DNA from: Synchiropus splendidus
Lineage: Eukaryota; Chordata; Actinopteri; Syngnathiformes; Callionymidae
DNA length: 64,000 nucleotides
NCBI RefSeq assembly: GCF_027744825.2
Contig: NC_071349.1
Coordinates: 3,534,001 to 3,598,000, forward strand
Reading direction: 5' to 3'
This document shows, one piece after another, positions 40,751 through 55,160 of the stretch (within the stretch, counting starts at the first letter, position 1; each line of letters opens with the position of its first letter). A program made the position numbers and the translations under genes. The notes below the pieces were generated by a model that had not been told where the DNA came from, ran no database searches, and was given only the letters and a program-made list of their open reading frames with translations.

Positions 40751-43700
40751 TCTAGTAGTTGCACATCAAATCTAAGCTGTCTGAAGTGTTTTTCCAAATT
40801 TATCAAAATTTTTATGTTTGGCATTCCGGAATCGACCTTATCTCAGGCTGAAAACACGTTTTCTGCATTGTGCCATAACTTTGCAGGGAAGCTTCAGAAC
40901 ATGACATTTTCACCTCCCACTATAGCAGAAAGGGTCTTTCTAGTAGTTGCACATCAAATCTAAGCTGTCTGAAGTGTTTTTCCAAAGTTATCAATATTTT
41001 TATGTTTGGCGTTTCGGAATCGACCTTATCTCAGGCTGAAAACGCATTTCCTGCATTGTGGCATAACTTTGCAGGGAAGCTTCAGAACATGAAATGTTCG
41101 CCTCCCACTATAGCAGATAGGGTCTTTCGAGGAGTTGCACATCAAATCTAAGCTGTCTGAAGTGTTTTTCCAAAGTTATCAACATTTTTATGTTTGGCGT
41201 TCTGGAACCCACCTTATCTCAGGCTGAAAACGCGTTTTCTGCATTGTGCCATCACTTTGCAGGGAAGCTTCAGAACATTAAATTTTCAACTCCCACTATA
41301 GCAGAAAGGGTCTTTCTAGTAGTTGCACATAAAATCTAAGTTGTCTGAAGTGTTTTTCCAAAGTTATCAACATTCTTATGTTTGGCGTTCCGGAATCAAC
41401 CTTATCTCAGACTGAAAAGGTGTTTTCTGCATTGTGCCATAACTTTGCAGGGATGCTTCAGAACATGAAATTTTCACCTCCAACTATAGCAGAAAGGGTC
41501 TTTCTAGTAGTTGCACATCAAATCTAAGCTGTCTGAAGTGTTTTTCCAAAGTTATCAACATTCTTATGTTTGGCGTTCCGGAATGAACCTTATCTGAGAC
41601 TGAAAACGCGTTTTACGCATTGTGCCATAACTTTGCAGGAAAGCTTCAGAACATTAAATTTTCAACTCCCACTATAGCAGAAAGGGTCTTTCGAGGAGTT
41701 GCACATCAAATCTAAGCTGTCTGAAGTGTTTTTCCAAAGTTATCAACATTTTTATGTTTGGCGTTCTGGAACCCACCTTATCTCAGGCTGAAAACGCCTT
41801 TTCTGCATTGTGCCATAACTTTGCAGGGAAGCTTATGTTTGGCGTTCCAGAAACAACCTTATCTCAGGCTGAAAATACGTTTTACATATTTTGCCATAAC
41901 TTTGCAGGGAAGCTTCAGAACATTAAATTTTCACCTCCCACTATAGCAGAAAGGGTCTTTCTCGTAGTTGCACATCAAATCTAAGCTGTCTGTAGAGTTT
42001 TTCCTGAGTTATCAACATTTTTATGTTTGGCGTTCTGAAATCAACCTCATCTCAGGCTGAAAACGCGTTTTCTGCATTGTGCCATAACTTGGCAGGGAAG
42101 CTTTAGAACATGAAATTTTCACCTCCCACTTCAGCAGAAAGGGTCTTTCTAGTAGTTGCACATCAAATCTAAGCTGTCTGTAGAGTTTTTCCTGAGTTAT
42201 CAACATTTTTATGTTTGGCGTTCCGGAATCGACCTTATCTCAGTCAGAAAACGCGTTTTCTGCATTGTGCCATAACTTTGCAGGGAAGCTTTAGAACATG
42301 AAATTTTCACCTCCCACTAGAGCAGAAAGGATATTTCTAGTAGTTGCAGAACAAACTAAGCTGTCCGAAGTGTTTTTCGAAAGTTATCAACATTTTTATG
42401 TTTGGCGTTTCGGAATCGACCTTATCTCAGGATGAAAAATCGTTTTCTGCATTGTCCCATAACTTTGCAGGGAAGCTTCAGAACATGAAATTTTCTCCTC
42501 CCACTACAGCAGAAAGGGTCTTTCTAGTAGTTGCACATCAAATCTAAGCTGTCTGTAGAGTTTTTCCTGAGTTATCAACATTTTTATGTTTGGCGTTTCG
42601 GAATCGACCTTATCTCAGGCTGAAAACGCGTTTTACGCATTGTGCCATAACTTTGCAGGGAAGCTTCAGAACATGATATTTTCGCCTCCCACTATAGCAG
42701 AAAGGGTCTTTCTCGTAGTTGCACATCAAATCTAAGCTGTCTGAAGTGTTTTTCCAAAGTTATCAACATTTTTATGTTTGGCGTTCTGGAAACCACCTTA
42801 TCTCAGGCTGAAAACAGGTTTTCTGCATTGTGCCATGACTTTGCAGGGAAGCTTCAGAACATGAAATTTTCACCTCCCACTATAGCAGAAAGGGTCTTTC
42901 TCGTAGTTGCACATCAAATCTAAGCTTTCTGTAGAGTTTTTCCTGAGTTATCAACATTTTTATGTTTGGCGTTCTGAAATCAACCTCATCTCAGGCTGAA
43001 AACGCGTTTTCTGCATTGTGCCATAACTTTGCAGGGAAGCTTTAGAACATGAAATTTTCACCTCCCACTTCAGCAGAAAGGGTCTTTCTAGTAGTTGCAC
43101 ATCAAATCTAAGCTGTCTGTAGAGTTTTTCCTGAGTTATCAACATTTTGATGTTTGGCGTTCCGGAATCGACCTTATCTCAGGCAGAAAACGCGTTTTCT
43201 GCATTGTGCCATAACTTTGCAGGGAAGCTTTAGAACATGAAATTTTCACTTCCCACTAGAGCAGAAAGGGTATTTCTAGTAGTTGCACATCAAATCTAAG
43301 CTGTCTGTAGAGTTTTTCCTGAGTTATCAACATTTTTATGTTTGGCGTTCTGAAATCAACCTCATCTCAGGCTGAAAACGCGTTTTACGCATTGTGCCAT
43401 AACTTTGCAGGGAAGCTTCAGAACATGATATTTTCTCCTCCCACTATATCAGAAAGGGTCTTTCTCGTAGTTGCACATCAAATCTAAGCTGTCTGAAGTG
43501 TTTTTCCAAAGTTATCTACATTTTGATGTTTGGCGTTCCGGAATCGACCTTATCTGAGGATGAAAACGCGTTTTCTGCATTGTGCCAAAACTTTGTAGGT
43601 AAGCTCCAGAACATGAAATTTTCACCTCCCACTATAGCAGAAAGGGTCTTTCTAGTAGTTGCACATCAAATCTAAGCTGTCGAAAGTGTTTTTCCAAAGT

Positions 43701-46700
43701 TTTCAACATTTTTATGGTTGGCGTTTCGGAATCGACCTTATCTCAGCCTGAAAACGCGCTTTACATATTTTACCATAACTTTGCAGGGAAGCTTCAGAAC
43801 ATGACATTTTCACCTCCCACTATAGCAGAAAGGGTCTTTCTAGTAGTTGCACATCAAATCTAAGCTGTCTGTAGAGTTTTTCCTGAGTTATCAACATTTT
43901 TATGTTTGGCGTTTCGGAATCGACCTTATCTCAGGCTGAAAACGCGTTTTACGCATTGTGCCATAACTTTGCAGGGAAGCTTCAGAACATGATATTTTCG
44001 CCTCCCACTATAGCAGAAAGGGTCTTTCTCGTAGTTGCACATCAAATCTAAGCTGTCTGAAGTGTTTTTCCAAAGTTATCAACATTTTTATGTTTGGCGT
44101 TCTGGAAACCACCTTATCTCAGGCTGAAAACAGGTTTTCTGCATTGTGCCATGACTTTGCAGGGAAGCTTCAGAACATGAAATTTTCACCTCCCACTATA
44201 GCAGAAAGGGTCTTTCTCGTAGTTGCACATCAAATCTAAGCTTTCTGTAGAGTTTTTCCTGAGTTATCAACATTTTTATGTTTGGCGTTCTGAAATCAAC
44301 CTCATCTCAGGCTGAAAACGCGTTTTCTGCATTGTGCCATAACTTTGCAGGGAAGCTTTAGAACATGAAATTTTCACCTCCCACTTCAGCAGAAAGGGTC
44401 TTTCTAGTAGTTGCACATCAAATCTAAGCTGTCTGTAGAGTTTTTCCTGAGTTATCAACATTTTTATGTTTGGCGTTCCGGAATCGACCTTATCTCAGGC
44501 AGAAAACGCGTTTTCTGCATTGTGCCATAACTTTGCAGGGAAGCTTTAGAACATGAAATTTTCACTTCCCACTAGAGCAGAAAGGGTATTTCTAGTAGTT
44601 GCACATCAAATCTAAGCTGTCTGTAGAGTTTTTCCTGAGTTATCAACATTTTTATGTTTGGCGTTCTGAAATCAACCTCATCTCAGGCTGAAAACGCGTT
44701 TTACGCATTGTGCCATAACTTTGCAGGGAAGCTTCAGAACATGATATTTTCTCCTCCCACTATATCAGAAAGGGTCTTTCTCGTAGTTGCACATCAAATC
44801 TAAGCTGTCTGAAGTGTTTTTCCAAAGTTATCTACATTTTGATGTTTGGCGTTCCGGAATCGACCTTATCTGAGGATGAAAACGCGTTTTCTGCATTGTG
44901 CCAAAACTTTGTAGGTAAGCTCCAGAACATGAAATTTTCACCTCCCACTATAGCAGAAAGGGTCTTTCTAGTAGTTGCACATCAAATCTAAGCTGTCGAA
45001 AGTGTTTTTCCAAAGTTTTCAACATTTTTATGGTTGGCGTTTCGGAATCGACCTTATCTCAGCCTGAAAACGCGCTTTACATATTTTACCATAACTTTGC
45101 AGGGAAGCTTCAGAACATGACATTTTCACCTCCCACTATAGCAGAAAGGGTCTTTCTAGTAGTTGCACATCAAATCTAAGCTGTCTGAAGTGTTTTTCCA
45201 AAGTTATCAACATTTTTATGTTTGGCGTTCTGGAACCCACCTTATCTCAGGATGAAAACGCGTTTTCTGCATTGTGCCATAACTTTGTAGGGAGACTTCA
45301 GAACATGAAATTTTCTCCTCCCACTATAGCAGAAAGGGTATTTCTAGTAGTTGCACATCAAATCTAAGCTGTCTGAAGTGTTTTTCGAAAGTTTTCAACA
45401 TTTTTATGTTTGGTGTTCCTGAATCGACCTTAACTCAGGCCGAAAACGCGTTTTCTGCATTGTGCCATAACTTTGCAGGGAAGCTTCAGAACATGAAAAT
45501 TTCACCTCCCACTATAGCAGAAAGGGTCTTTCGAGTAGGTGCACATCAAATCAAAGCTGTTTGAAGTGTTTTTCCAAAGTTATCAACACTTTTATGTTTG
45601 GCGTTCCGGAATCGACCTTATCTCAGGCTGAAAACACGATTTACGCATTCTGCCATAACTTTGCAGGGAAGCTTCAGAACATGAAATTTTTACCTCCCAC
45701 TATAGCAGAAACGGTCTTTCTAGTAGTTGCACATCAAATCTAAGCTGTCTGTAGAGTTTTTCCAAAGTTATCAACATTTTTATGTTTGGCGATTTGAAAT
45801 CTACCTCATCTCAGGCTCAAAATGCGTTTAACGCATTGTGCCATAACTTTGCAGGGAAGCTTCAGAAAATGAAATTTTAACCTCCCACTATAGCAGAAAG
45901 CGTCTTTCTAGTAGTTGCACATCAAATCTAAGCTGTCGAAAGTGTTTTTCCAAAGTTATCAACATTTTTATGTTTTGCGTTTCGGAATTGACCTTATCTC
46001 CGGCTGAAAACGCGTTTTCTGCATTGTGCCATAACTTTGCAGGGAAGCTTAAGAACATTAAATTTTCACCTCCCACTAGAGCAGAAAGGGTATTTCTAGT
46101 AGTTGAACATCAAATATAAGCTGTCTGTAGAGTTTTTCCTGAGTTAACAACATTTTTATGTTTGGCGTTCTGAAATCAACCTCATCTCAGGCTGAAAACG
46201 TGTTTCACGCATTGTGCCATAACTTTGCAGGGAAGCTTCAGAACATGATATTTTCACCTCCCACTATAGCAGAAAGGGTCTTTCTAGTAGTTGCACATCA
46301 AATCTAAGCTGTCGAAAGTGTTTTTCCAAAGTTATGAACATTTTTATGTTTGGCGTTCCGGAACCCGCCTTATCTCAGGCTGAAAACGCGTTTTCTGCAT
46401 TGTGCCATAACTTTGCAGGGAAGCTTCAGAACATGAAATTTTAACCTCCCATTATAGCAGAAAAGGTCATTCTAGTAGTTGCACATCAAATCTAAGCTGT
46501 CTTGAAGTGTTTTTCTAAAGTTATCAACATTTTTATGTTTGGCGTTCCGGAACCCACCTTATCTCAGTCTGAAAACGGGTTTTACATATTTTGCCATAAC
46601 TTAGCAGGGAAGCTTAAGAACATGACATTTTAACATCCCACTATAGCAGAAATGGTCTTTCTAGTAGTTGCACATCAAATCTAAGTTGTCTGAAGTGTTT

Positions 46701-49700
46701 TTCCAAAGTGATCAACATTCTTATGTTTGGCGTTCCGGAATCGACCTTATCTCAGGCTGAAAACGCGTTTCCTGCATTGTGGCATAACTTTTCAGGGAAA
46801 CTTCAGAACATGAAATGTTCGCCTCCCACTATAGCAGATAGGGTCTTTCTAGTATTTGCACATCAAATCTAAGCTGTCTGAAGTGTTTTTCCAAAGTTAT
46901 CAACATTTTTATGTTTGGCGTTCTGGTACCCACCTTATCTCAGGCTGAAAACGCGTTTTCTTCATTGTGCCATAACTTTGCAGGGAAGCTTCAGAACATG
47001 AAATTTTCACCTCCCACTAGAGCAGAATGGGTCTTTCTCGTAGTTGCACATCAAATCTAAGCTGTCTGAAGTGTTTTTCCAAAGTTATCAACATTTTTAT
47101 GTTTGGCGTTCCGGAATCGACCTTATCTCAGGCTGAAAACGCGTTTTCTGCATTGTGCCATAACTTTGCAGGGAAGCTTCAGAACATGAAATTTTCACGT
47201 CCCACTATAGCAGAAAGGGTCGTTCTAGTAGTTGCATATCAAATCTAAGCTGTCTGAAGCGTTTTTCGAAAGTTATCAACATTTTTATGTTTGGCGTTCC
47301 GGAACCCCCCTTATCTCAGGCTGAAAACGCGTTTTCTGCATTGTGCCATAACTTTGCAGGGAAGCTTCAGAACATGAAATTTTAACCTCCCACTGTAGCA
47401 GAAAGGGTCTTTCCAGTAGTTGCACATCAAATCTAAGCTGTCTGAAGTGTTTTTCCAAAGTTATCAACATTTTTTTGTTTGGCATTCCGGAATCGACCTT
47501 ATGTCAGGCTGAAAACGCGTTTTACGCATTGTGCCATAACTTTGCAGGGAAGTTTCAGAACATAAAATTTTCACGTCCCACTATAGCAGAAAGGGTCTTT
47601 CTCGTAGTTGCACATCAAATCTACGCTGTCTGAAGTGTTTTTCGAAAGTTTTCAACATTTTTATGTTTGGTGTTCCTGAATCGACCTTATCTCAGGCTGA
47701 AAACGCGTTTTCTGCATTGTGCCATAACTTTGCAGGGAAGCTTCAGAACATGAAATTTTAACCTCCCACTATAGCAGAATGGGTCTTTCTAGTATTTGCA
47801 CATCAAATCTAAGCTGTCTGAAGTGTTTTTCCAAAGTTATCAACATTTTTATGTTTGGCGTTTCGGAATCGACCTTATCTCCGGCTGAAAACGTGTTTTC
47901 TGCATTGTGCCATAACTTTGCAGGGAAGCTTCATAACATGAAATTTTAACCTTCCATTATAGCAGAAAAGGTCATACTAGTAGTTGCACATCAAATCTAA
48001 GCTGTCTTGAAGTGTTTTTCTAAAGTTATCAACATTTTTATGTTTGGCGTTCCGGAACCCACCTTATCTCAGGCTGAAAATGCGTTTTACGCATTGTGCC
48101 ATAACTTTGCAGGGAAGCTTCAGAACATGAAATGTTCGCCTCCCACTATAGCAGATAGGGTATTTCTAGTAGTTGCACATCAAATCTAAGCTGTCTGAAG
48201 TGTTTTTCCAAAGTTATCAACATTTTTATGTTTGGCGTTCTGGAACCCACCTTAGCTCAAGCTGAAAACGCGTTTTCTGCATTGTGCCATAACTATTCAG
48301 GGAAGCTTCAGAACATGAAATGTTCGCCTCCCACTATAGCAGATAGGGTCTTTCTAGTATTTGCACATCAAATCTAAGCTGTCTGAAGTGTTTTTAGAAA
48401 GTTATCAACATTTTTATGTTTGGCGTTCTGGAACCCACCTTATCTCAAGCTGAAAACGCGTTTTCTTCATTGTGCCATAACTTTGCAGGGAAGCTTCAGA
48501 ACATGAAATTTTCACCTCCCACTAGAGCAGAAAGGGTCTTTCTCGTAGATGCACATCAAATCTAAGCTGTCTGAAGTGTTTTTCGAAAGTTTTCTACATT
48601 TTTATGTTTGGTGTTCCTGAATCGACCTTATCTCAGGCCGAAAACGCGTTTTCTGCATTGTGCCATAACTTTGCAGGGAAACTTCAGAACATGAAAATTT
48701 CACCTCCCACTATAGCAGAAAGGGTCTTTCTAGTAGATGCACATCAAATCTAAGCTGTCTGAAGTGTTTTTCCAAAGTTATCAACATTATTATGTTTGGC
48801 GTTCCGGAATCGACCTTATCTCAGGCTGAAAACGTGTTTTCTGCATTGTGCCATAACTTTGCAGGGGAGCTTCAGAACATGAAATTTTAACCTCCCACTA
48901 TAGCAGAATGGGTCTTTCTAGTAGTTGCACATCAAATCTTAGCTGTCTGAAGTGTTTTTCTAAAGTTCTCAACATTTTTATGTTTGGCGTTCTGAAATCA
49001 ACCTCATCTCAGGCTGAAAACGCGTTTAACGCATTGTGCCATAACTTTGCAGGGAAGCTTCAGAAAATGAAATTTTAACCTCCCACTATAGCAGAAAGGG
49101 TCTTTCTAGTAGTTGCACATCAAATCTAAGCTGTCGAAAGTGTTTTTCCAAAGTTATCAGCATTTTTATGTTTGGCGTTCCGGAATCGACCTTATCTCAG
49201 GCTGAAAACGCGTTTTCTGCATTGTGCCATAACTTTGCACGGAAGCTTCAGAACATGAAATTTTCACGTCCCACTATAGCAGAAAGGGTCGTTCTAGTAG
49301 TTGCATATCAAATCTAAGCTGTCTGAAGCGTTTTTCGAAAGTTATCAACATTTTTATGTTTGGCGTTCCGGAATCGACCTTATCTCAGGATGAAAAATCG
49401 TTTTCTGCATTGTCCATTAACTTTGCAGGGAAGCTTCAGAACATGAAATGTTCATCTCCCACTATAGCAGAAAGGGTCTTTCTAGCAGTTGCACATCAAA
49501 TCTAAGCTGTCTGTAGTGTTTTTCGAAAGTTATCAACATTTTTATGTTTGGCGTTCCGGAATCGACCTTATGTCAGGCTGAAAACGCGTTTTACGCATTG
49601 TGCCATAACTTTGCAGGGAAGTTTCAGAACATAAAATTTTCACGTCCCACTATAGCAGAAAGGGTCTTTCTCGTAGTTGCACATCAAATCTACGCTGTCT

Positions 49701-51570
49701 GAAGTGTTTTTCGAAAGTTTTCAACATTTTTATGTTTGGTGTTCCTGAATCGACCTTATCTCAGGCTGAAAACGCGTTTTCTGCATTGTGCCATAACTTT
49801 GCAGGGAAGCTTCAGAACATGAAATTTTAACCTCCCACTATAGCAGAATGGGTCTTTCTAGTATTTGCACATCAAATCTAAGCTGTCTGAAGTGTTTTTC
49901 CAAAGTTATCAACATTTTTATGTTTGGCGTTTCGGAATCGACCTTATCTCCGGCTGAAAACGTGTTTTCTGCATTGTGCCATAACTTTGCAGGGAAGCTT
50001 CATAACATGAAATTTTAACCTTCCATTATAGCAGAAAAGGTCATTCTAGTAGTTGCACATCAAATCTAAGCTGTCTTGAAGTGTTTTTCTAAAGTTATCA
50101 ACATTTTTATGTTTGGCGTTCCGGAACCCACCTTATCTCAGGCTGAAAACGCGTTTTACGCATTGTGCCATAACTTTGCAGTGAAGCTTCAGAACATGAA
50201 ATGTTCGCCTCCCACTATAGCAGATAGGGTATTTCTAGTAGTTGCACATCAAATCTAAGCTGTCTGAAGTGTTTTTCCAAAGTTATCAACATTTTTATGT
50301 TTGGCGTTCTGGAACCCACCTTAGCTCAAGCTGAAAACGCGTTTTCTGCATTGTGCCATAACTATTCAGGGAAGCTTCAGAACATGAAATGTTCGCCTCC
50401 CACTATAGCAGATAGGGTCTTTCTAGTATTTGCACATCAAATCTAAGCTGTCTGAAGTGTTTTTAGAAAGTTATCAACATTTTTATGTTTGGCGTTCTGG
50501 AACCCACCTTATCTCAAGCTGAAAACGCGTTTTCTTCATTGTGCCATAACTTTGCAGGGAAGCTTCAGAAAATGAAATTTTAACCTCCCACTATAGCAGA
50601 AAGGGTCTTTCTAGTAGTTGCACATCAAATCTAAGCTGTCGAAAGTGTTTTTCCAAAGTTATCAACATTTTTATGTTTGGCGTTTCGGAATCGACCTTAT
50701 CTCCGGCTGAAAACGTGTTTTCTGCATTGTGCCATAACTTTGCAGGGAAGCTTCAGAACATGAAATTTTAACCTCCCATTATAGCAGAAAAGGTCATTCT
50801 AGTAGTTGCACATCAAATCTAAGCTGTCTTGAAGTGTTTTTCTAAAGTTATCAACATTTTTATGTTTGGCGTTCCGGAACCCACCTTATCTCAGTCTGAA
50901 AACGCGTTTTACATATTTTGCCATAACTTTGCAGGGAAGCTTAAGAACATGAAATTTTAACATCCCACTATAGCAGAAATGGTCTTTCTAGTAGTTGCAC
51001 ATCAAATCTAAGCTGTCTGAAGTGTTTTTCCAAAGTTATCAACATTTTTATGTTTGGCGTTCTGGAACCCACCTAATCTCAGGCTGAAAACGCGTTTTCT
51101 GCATTGTGCCATAACTTTTCAGGGAAGGTTCAGAACGTGAAATGTTCGCCTCCCACTATAGCAGATAGGGTCTTTCTAGTATTTGCACATCAAATCTAAG
51201 CTGTCTGAAGTGTTTTTCCAAAGTTTTCAACATTTTTATGTTTGGTGTTCCTGAATCGACCTTATCACAGGCCGAAAACGCGTTTTCTGCATTGTGCCAT
51301 AACTTCGCAGGGGAGCTTCAGAACATGAAATTTTAACCTCCCACTATAGCAGAATGGGTCTTTCTAGTAGTTGCACATCAAATCTTAGCTGTCTGAAGTG
51401 TTTTTCTAAAGTTCTCAACATTTTTATGTTTGGCGTTCTGAAATCAACCTCATCTCAGGCTGAAAACGCGTTTAACGCATTGTGCAATAACTTTGCAGGG
51501 AAGCTTCAGAAAATGAAATTTTAACCTCCCACTATAGCAGAAAGGGTCTTTCTAGTAGTTGCACATCAAA
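40361..51570. repeat. Satellite superunit 2 (about 11.2 kb)
   Basis: Second tandem copy of the preceding superunit. Relative to copy 1 it lacks two monomers near 41.1 kb, has 309 bp more at 41986-42294, an extra 1316-bp tandem block near 42.5-45.2 kb, one extra monomer near 46 kb, and single-monomer losses near 47.3 and 51.3 kb. Colinearity ends near 51.57 kb, where copy 1 returns to the GTGAGCGCG monomer but copy 2 does not. Confidence 0.82.
42545..45176. repeat. Tandem duplication of a 1316-bp seven-monomer block
   Basis: Two copies, about 42545-43860 and 43861-45176, offset exactly 1316 bp (7 x 188). The block carries the distinctive TCTGTAGAGTTTTTCCTGAG monomer subtype. Superunit 1 has only one copy (about 32505-33820), so this duplication arose after, or escaped, the superunit duplication. 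Confidence 0.85.
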
Positions 51571-53280
51571 TCTAAGCTGTCGGAAGTGTTTTTCCAAAGT
51601 TATCAACATTTTTATGTTTGGCGTTTCGGAATCGACCTTATCTCCGGCTGAAAACGTGTTTTCTGCATTGTGCCATAACTTTGCAGGGAAGCTTCAGAAC
51701 ATGAAATTTTAACCTCCCATTATAGCAGAAAAGGTCATTCTAGTAGTTGCACATCAAATCTAAGCTGTCTTGACGTGTTTTTCTAAAGTTATCAACATTT
51801 TTATGTTTGGCGTTCCGGAACCCACCTTATCTCAGTCTGAAAACGCGTTTTACATATTTTGCCATAACTTTGCAGGGAAGCTTAAGAACATGAAATTTTA
51901 ACATCCCACTATAGCAGAAATGGTCTTTCTAGTAGTTGCACATCAAATCTAAGCTGTCTGAAGTGTTTTTCCAAAGTTATCAACATTTTTATGTTTGGCG
52001 TTCCGGAATCGACCTTATCTCAGGCTGAAAACGCGTTTTCTGCATTGTGCCATAACTTTGCAGGGAAGCTTCAGAACATGAAATTTTAACCTCCCACTAT
52101 AGCAGAATGGGTCTTTCTTGTAGTTGCACATCAAATCTTAGCTGTCTGAAGTGTTTTTCTAAAGTTCTCAACATTTTTATGTTTGGCGTTCTGAAATCAA
52201 CCTCATCTCAGGCTGAAAACGGGTTTAACGCATTGTGCCATAACTTTGCAGGGAAGCTTCAGAAAATGAAATTTTAACCTCCCACTATAGCAGAAAGGGT
52301 CTTTCTAGTAGTTGCACATCAAATCTAAGCTGTCGAAAGTGTTTTTCCAAAGTTATCAACATTTTTATGTTTGGCGTTTCGGAATCGACCTTATCTCCGG
52401 CTGAAAACGTGTTTTCTGCATTGTGCCATAACTTTGCAGGGAAGCTTCAGAACATGAAATTTTAACCTCCCATTATAGCAGAAAAGGTCATTCTAGTAGT
52501 TGCACATCAAATCTAAGCTGTCTTGAAGTGTTTTTCTAAAGTTATCAACATTTTTATGTTTGGCGTTCCGGAACCCACCTTATCTCAGTCTGAAAACGCG
52601 TTTTACATATTTTGCCATAACTTTGCAGGGAAGCTTAAGAACATGACATTTTAACATCCCACTATAGCAGAAATGGTCTTTCTAGTAGTTGCACATCAAA
52701 TCTAAGCTGTCTGAAGTGTTTTTCCAAAGTTATCACCATTTTTATGTTTGGCGTTCTGGAACCCACCTAATCTCAGGCTGAAAACGCGTTTTCTGCATTG
52801 TGCCATAACTTTTCAGGGAAGGTTCAGAACGTGAAATGTTCGCCTCCCACTATAGCAGATAGGGTCTTTCTAGTATTTGCACATCAAATCTAAGCTGTCT
52901 GAAGTGTTTTTCCAAAGTTATCAACATTTTTATGTTTGGCGTTCTGGAACCCACCTTAGCTCAAGCTGAAAACGCGTTTTCTGCATTGTGCCATAACTAT
53001 TCAGGGAAGCTTCAGAACATGAAATGGTCGCCTCCCACTATAGCAGATAGGGTCTTTCTAGTATTTGCACATCAAATCTAAGCTGTCTGAAGTGGTTTTC
53101 CAAAGTTATCAACATTTTTATGTTTGGCGTTCTGGAACCCACCTTATCTCAAGCTGAAAACGCGTTTTCTTCATTGTGCCATAACTTTGCAGGGAAGCTT
53201 CAGAACATGAAATTTTCACCTCCCACTAGAGCAGAAAGGGTCTTTCTCGTAGATGCACATCAAATCTAAGCTGTCTGAAG

Positions 53281-55160
53281 TGTTTTTCCAAAGTTATCAA
53301 CATTTTTATGTTTGGTGTTCCGGAATCGACCTTATCTCAGGCTGAAAACGCGTTTTCTGCATTGTGCCATAACTTTGCAGGGAAGCTTCAGAACATGAAA
53401 TTTTAACCTCCCACTATAGCAGAAATGGTCTTTCTAGTAGTTGCACATCAAATCTAAGCTGTCTGAAGTGTTTTTCGAAAGTTTTCAACATTTATATGTT
53501 TGGTGTTCCTGAATCGACCTTATCTCAGGCCGAAAATGCGTTTTCTGCATTGTGCCATAACTTTGCAGGGAAGCTTCAGAACATGAAAATTTCACCTCCC
53601 ACTATAGCAGAAAGGGTCTTTCTAGTAGATGCACATCAAATCTAAGCTGTCTGAAGTGTTTTTCCAAAGTTATCAACATTATTATGTTTGGCGTTCCGGA
53701 ATCGACCTTATCTCAGGCTGAAAACGCGTTTTCTGCATTGTGCCATAACTTTGCAGGGGAGCTTCAGAACATGAAATTTTAACCTCCCACTATAGCAGAA
53801 TGGGTCTTACTAGTAGTTGCACATCAAATCTTAGCTGTCTGAAGTGTTTTTCTAAAGTTCTCAACATTTTTATGTTTGGCGTTCTGAAATCAACCTCATC
53901 TCAGGCTGAAAACGGGTTTAACGCATTGTGCCATAACTTTGCAGGGAAGCTTCAGAAAATGAAATTTTAACCTCCCACTATAGCAGAAAGGGTCTTTCTA
54001 GTAGTTGCACATCAAATCTAAGCTGTCGAAAGTGTTTTTCCAAAGTTATCAACATTTTTATGTTTGGCGTTTCGGAATCGACCTTATCTCCGGCTGAAAA
54101 CGTGTTTTCTGCATTGTGCCATAACTTTGCAGGGAAGCTTCAGAACATGAAAATTTCACCTCCCACAATAGCAGAAAGGGTCTTTCTAGTAGATGCACAT
54201 CAAATCTAAGCTGTCTGAAGTGTTTTTCCAAAGTTATCAACATTTTTATGTTTGGTGTTCCGGAATCGACCTTATCTCAGGCTGAAAACGCGTTTTCTGC
54301 ATTGTGCCATAACTTTGCAGGGAAGCTTCAGAACATGAAATTTTAACCTCCCACTATAGCAGAAATGGTCTTTCTAGTAGTTGCACATCAAATCTAAGCT
54401 GTCTGAAGTGTTTTTCGAAAGTTTTCAACATTTATATGTTTGGTGTTCCTGAATCGACCTTATCTCAGGCCGAAAACGCGTTTTCTGCATTGTGCCATAA
54501 CTTTGCAGGGAAGCTTCAGAACATGAAAATTTCACCTCCCACTATAGCAGAAAGGGTCTTTCTAGTAGATGCACATCAAATCTAAGCTGTCTGAAGTGTT
54601 TTTCCAAAGTTATCAACATTATTATGTTTGGCGTTCCGGAATCGACCTTATCTCAGGCTGAAAACGCGTTTTCTGCATTGTGCCATAACTTTGCAGGGGA
54701 GCTTCAGAACATGAAATTTTAACCTCCCACTATAGCAGAATGGGTCTTTCTAGTAGTTGCACATCAAATCTTAGCTGTCTGAAGTGTTTTTCTAAAGTTC
54801 TCAACATTTTTATGTTTGGCGTTCTGAAATCAACCTCATCTCAGGCTGAAAACGCGTTTAACGCATTGTGCCATAACTTTGCAGGGAAGCTTCAGAACAT
54901 GAAAATTTCACCTCCCACTATAGCAGAAAGGGTCTTTCGAGTAGATGCACATCAAATCTAAGCTGTCGAAAGTGTTTTTCCAAAGTTATTAACATTTTTA
55001 TGTTTGGCGTTTCGGAATCGACCTTATCTCCGGCTGAAAACGTGTTTTCTGCATTGTGCCATAACTTTGCAGGGAAGCTTCAGAACATGAAATTTTAACC
55101 TCCCATTATAGCAGAAAAGGTCATTCTAGTAGTTGCACATCAAATCTAAGCTGTCTTGAA
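53281..55160. repeat. 940-bp five-monomer tandem unit next to the Polinton
   Basis: Variants such as CAACATTTATATGTTTGG recur at 940 bp (5 x 188), for example at about 53488 and 54428, with near-identity between the copies. This is the last higher-order unit before the insertion, and it shows that the array was still well homogenised at that point. Confidence 0.75.
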
